32,601 bases of DNA from assembly GCA_004102805.1 (NCBI GenBank), contig SCEG01000037.1:1-32601 (forward strand), read 5' to 3'. A model generated the notes under the pieces. It was not told where the DNA came from and did no database searches. It saw nothing but the letters and a program-made list of their open reading frames with translations. This DNA is from Muribaculaceae bacterium Isolate-002 (NCI) (GTDB lineage Bacteria; Bacteroidota; Bacteroidia; Bacteroidales; Muribaculaceae). Shown here piece after piece: positions 32,491 to 32,601 of the stretch (position 1 is its first letter; each line of letters begins with the position of its first letter). Position numbers and translations under genes: made by a program.

Positions 32491-32601
32491 CAATTGTTAA
32501 GAGTAACAAGCAAAAATGCCTCTGCTAAAGGAGAGGACATTTCTAAATTGTTTATTTGTTGACAATTAAAAGAAATGATTTAGAAATGTACACCTCGGAT
32601 T
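32491..32601. other. Right end of the window
   Basis: AT-rich sequence after the broken lipoprotein gene. No gene, RNA or clear hairpin terminator seen. Confidence 0.5.

Overview
The window looks like a chromosomal segment of a Bacteroidales bacterium, most likely Muribaculaceae or a close relative. The reasons are several TAnnTTTG-type -7 promoter boxes with TTTG-like -33 boxes, the protein families present (long single-chain PurL, a Bacteroidetes-style PurF paralogue, a DEFD-box DbpA-like helicase), a very large secreted protein with a Por/T9SS-like C-terminal tail, and many small lipoproteins. It begins in the 5S rRNA gene at the end of an rRNA operon. No phage, IS, plasmid or CRISPR signature was seen.

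Layout. 1-155: 5S rRNA and its terminator. 156-1554: a long gene-poor stretch, the left half built from GC-rich hairpin repeats. 1555-6864: a 1751-residue secreted protein and terminator. 7033-9338: a DEAD-box RNA helicase convergent with fabD (minus). 9339-9867: a repeat-rich divergent spacer. 9868-13254: a SulP anion transporter with STAS domain, a tiny Cys-rich lipoprotein, and a YeiH-family transporter. 13345-18894, all minus: recJ-recQ, an intergenic segment likely to encode a structured RNA, then gpmI. 19238-21525, minus: a clostripain-family lipoprotein followed by an MscS-type channel. 21667-26921: purL and a PurF-like gene. 27236-30882: etfB-etfA-acyl-CoA dehydrogenase operon. 31033-32490: three related small lipoprotein genes in tandem, the last one frameshifted.

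Functional groups. purL and the PurF-like gene belong to purine nucleotide synthesis. EtfB and EtfA form the electron carrier for the adjacent acyl-CoA dehydrogenase. RecJ and RecQ act together in RecF-pathway DNA end processing and overlap by four bases. gpmI (glycolysis) and fabD (fatty acid synthesis) are housekeeping genes.

Most worth a second look: (i) a family of composite intergenic repeats (a nested-hairpin element, a G-rich perfect hairpin and a 9-bp GTCGGACNN array) recurring between genes in the first 12 kb; (ii) two structured-RNA candidates on the minus strand, one before gpmI with its own terminator and one forming the recJ leader; (iii) a base-composition polarity switch near 21.5-22.4 kb, independent of gene direction, of the kind seen at a replication terminus; (iv) a PurF paralogue lacking the glutaminase nucleophile; (v) the tandem lipoprotein family with a broken member.
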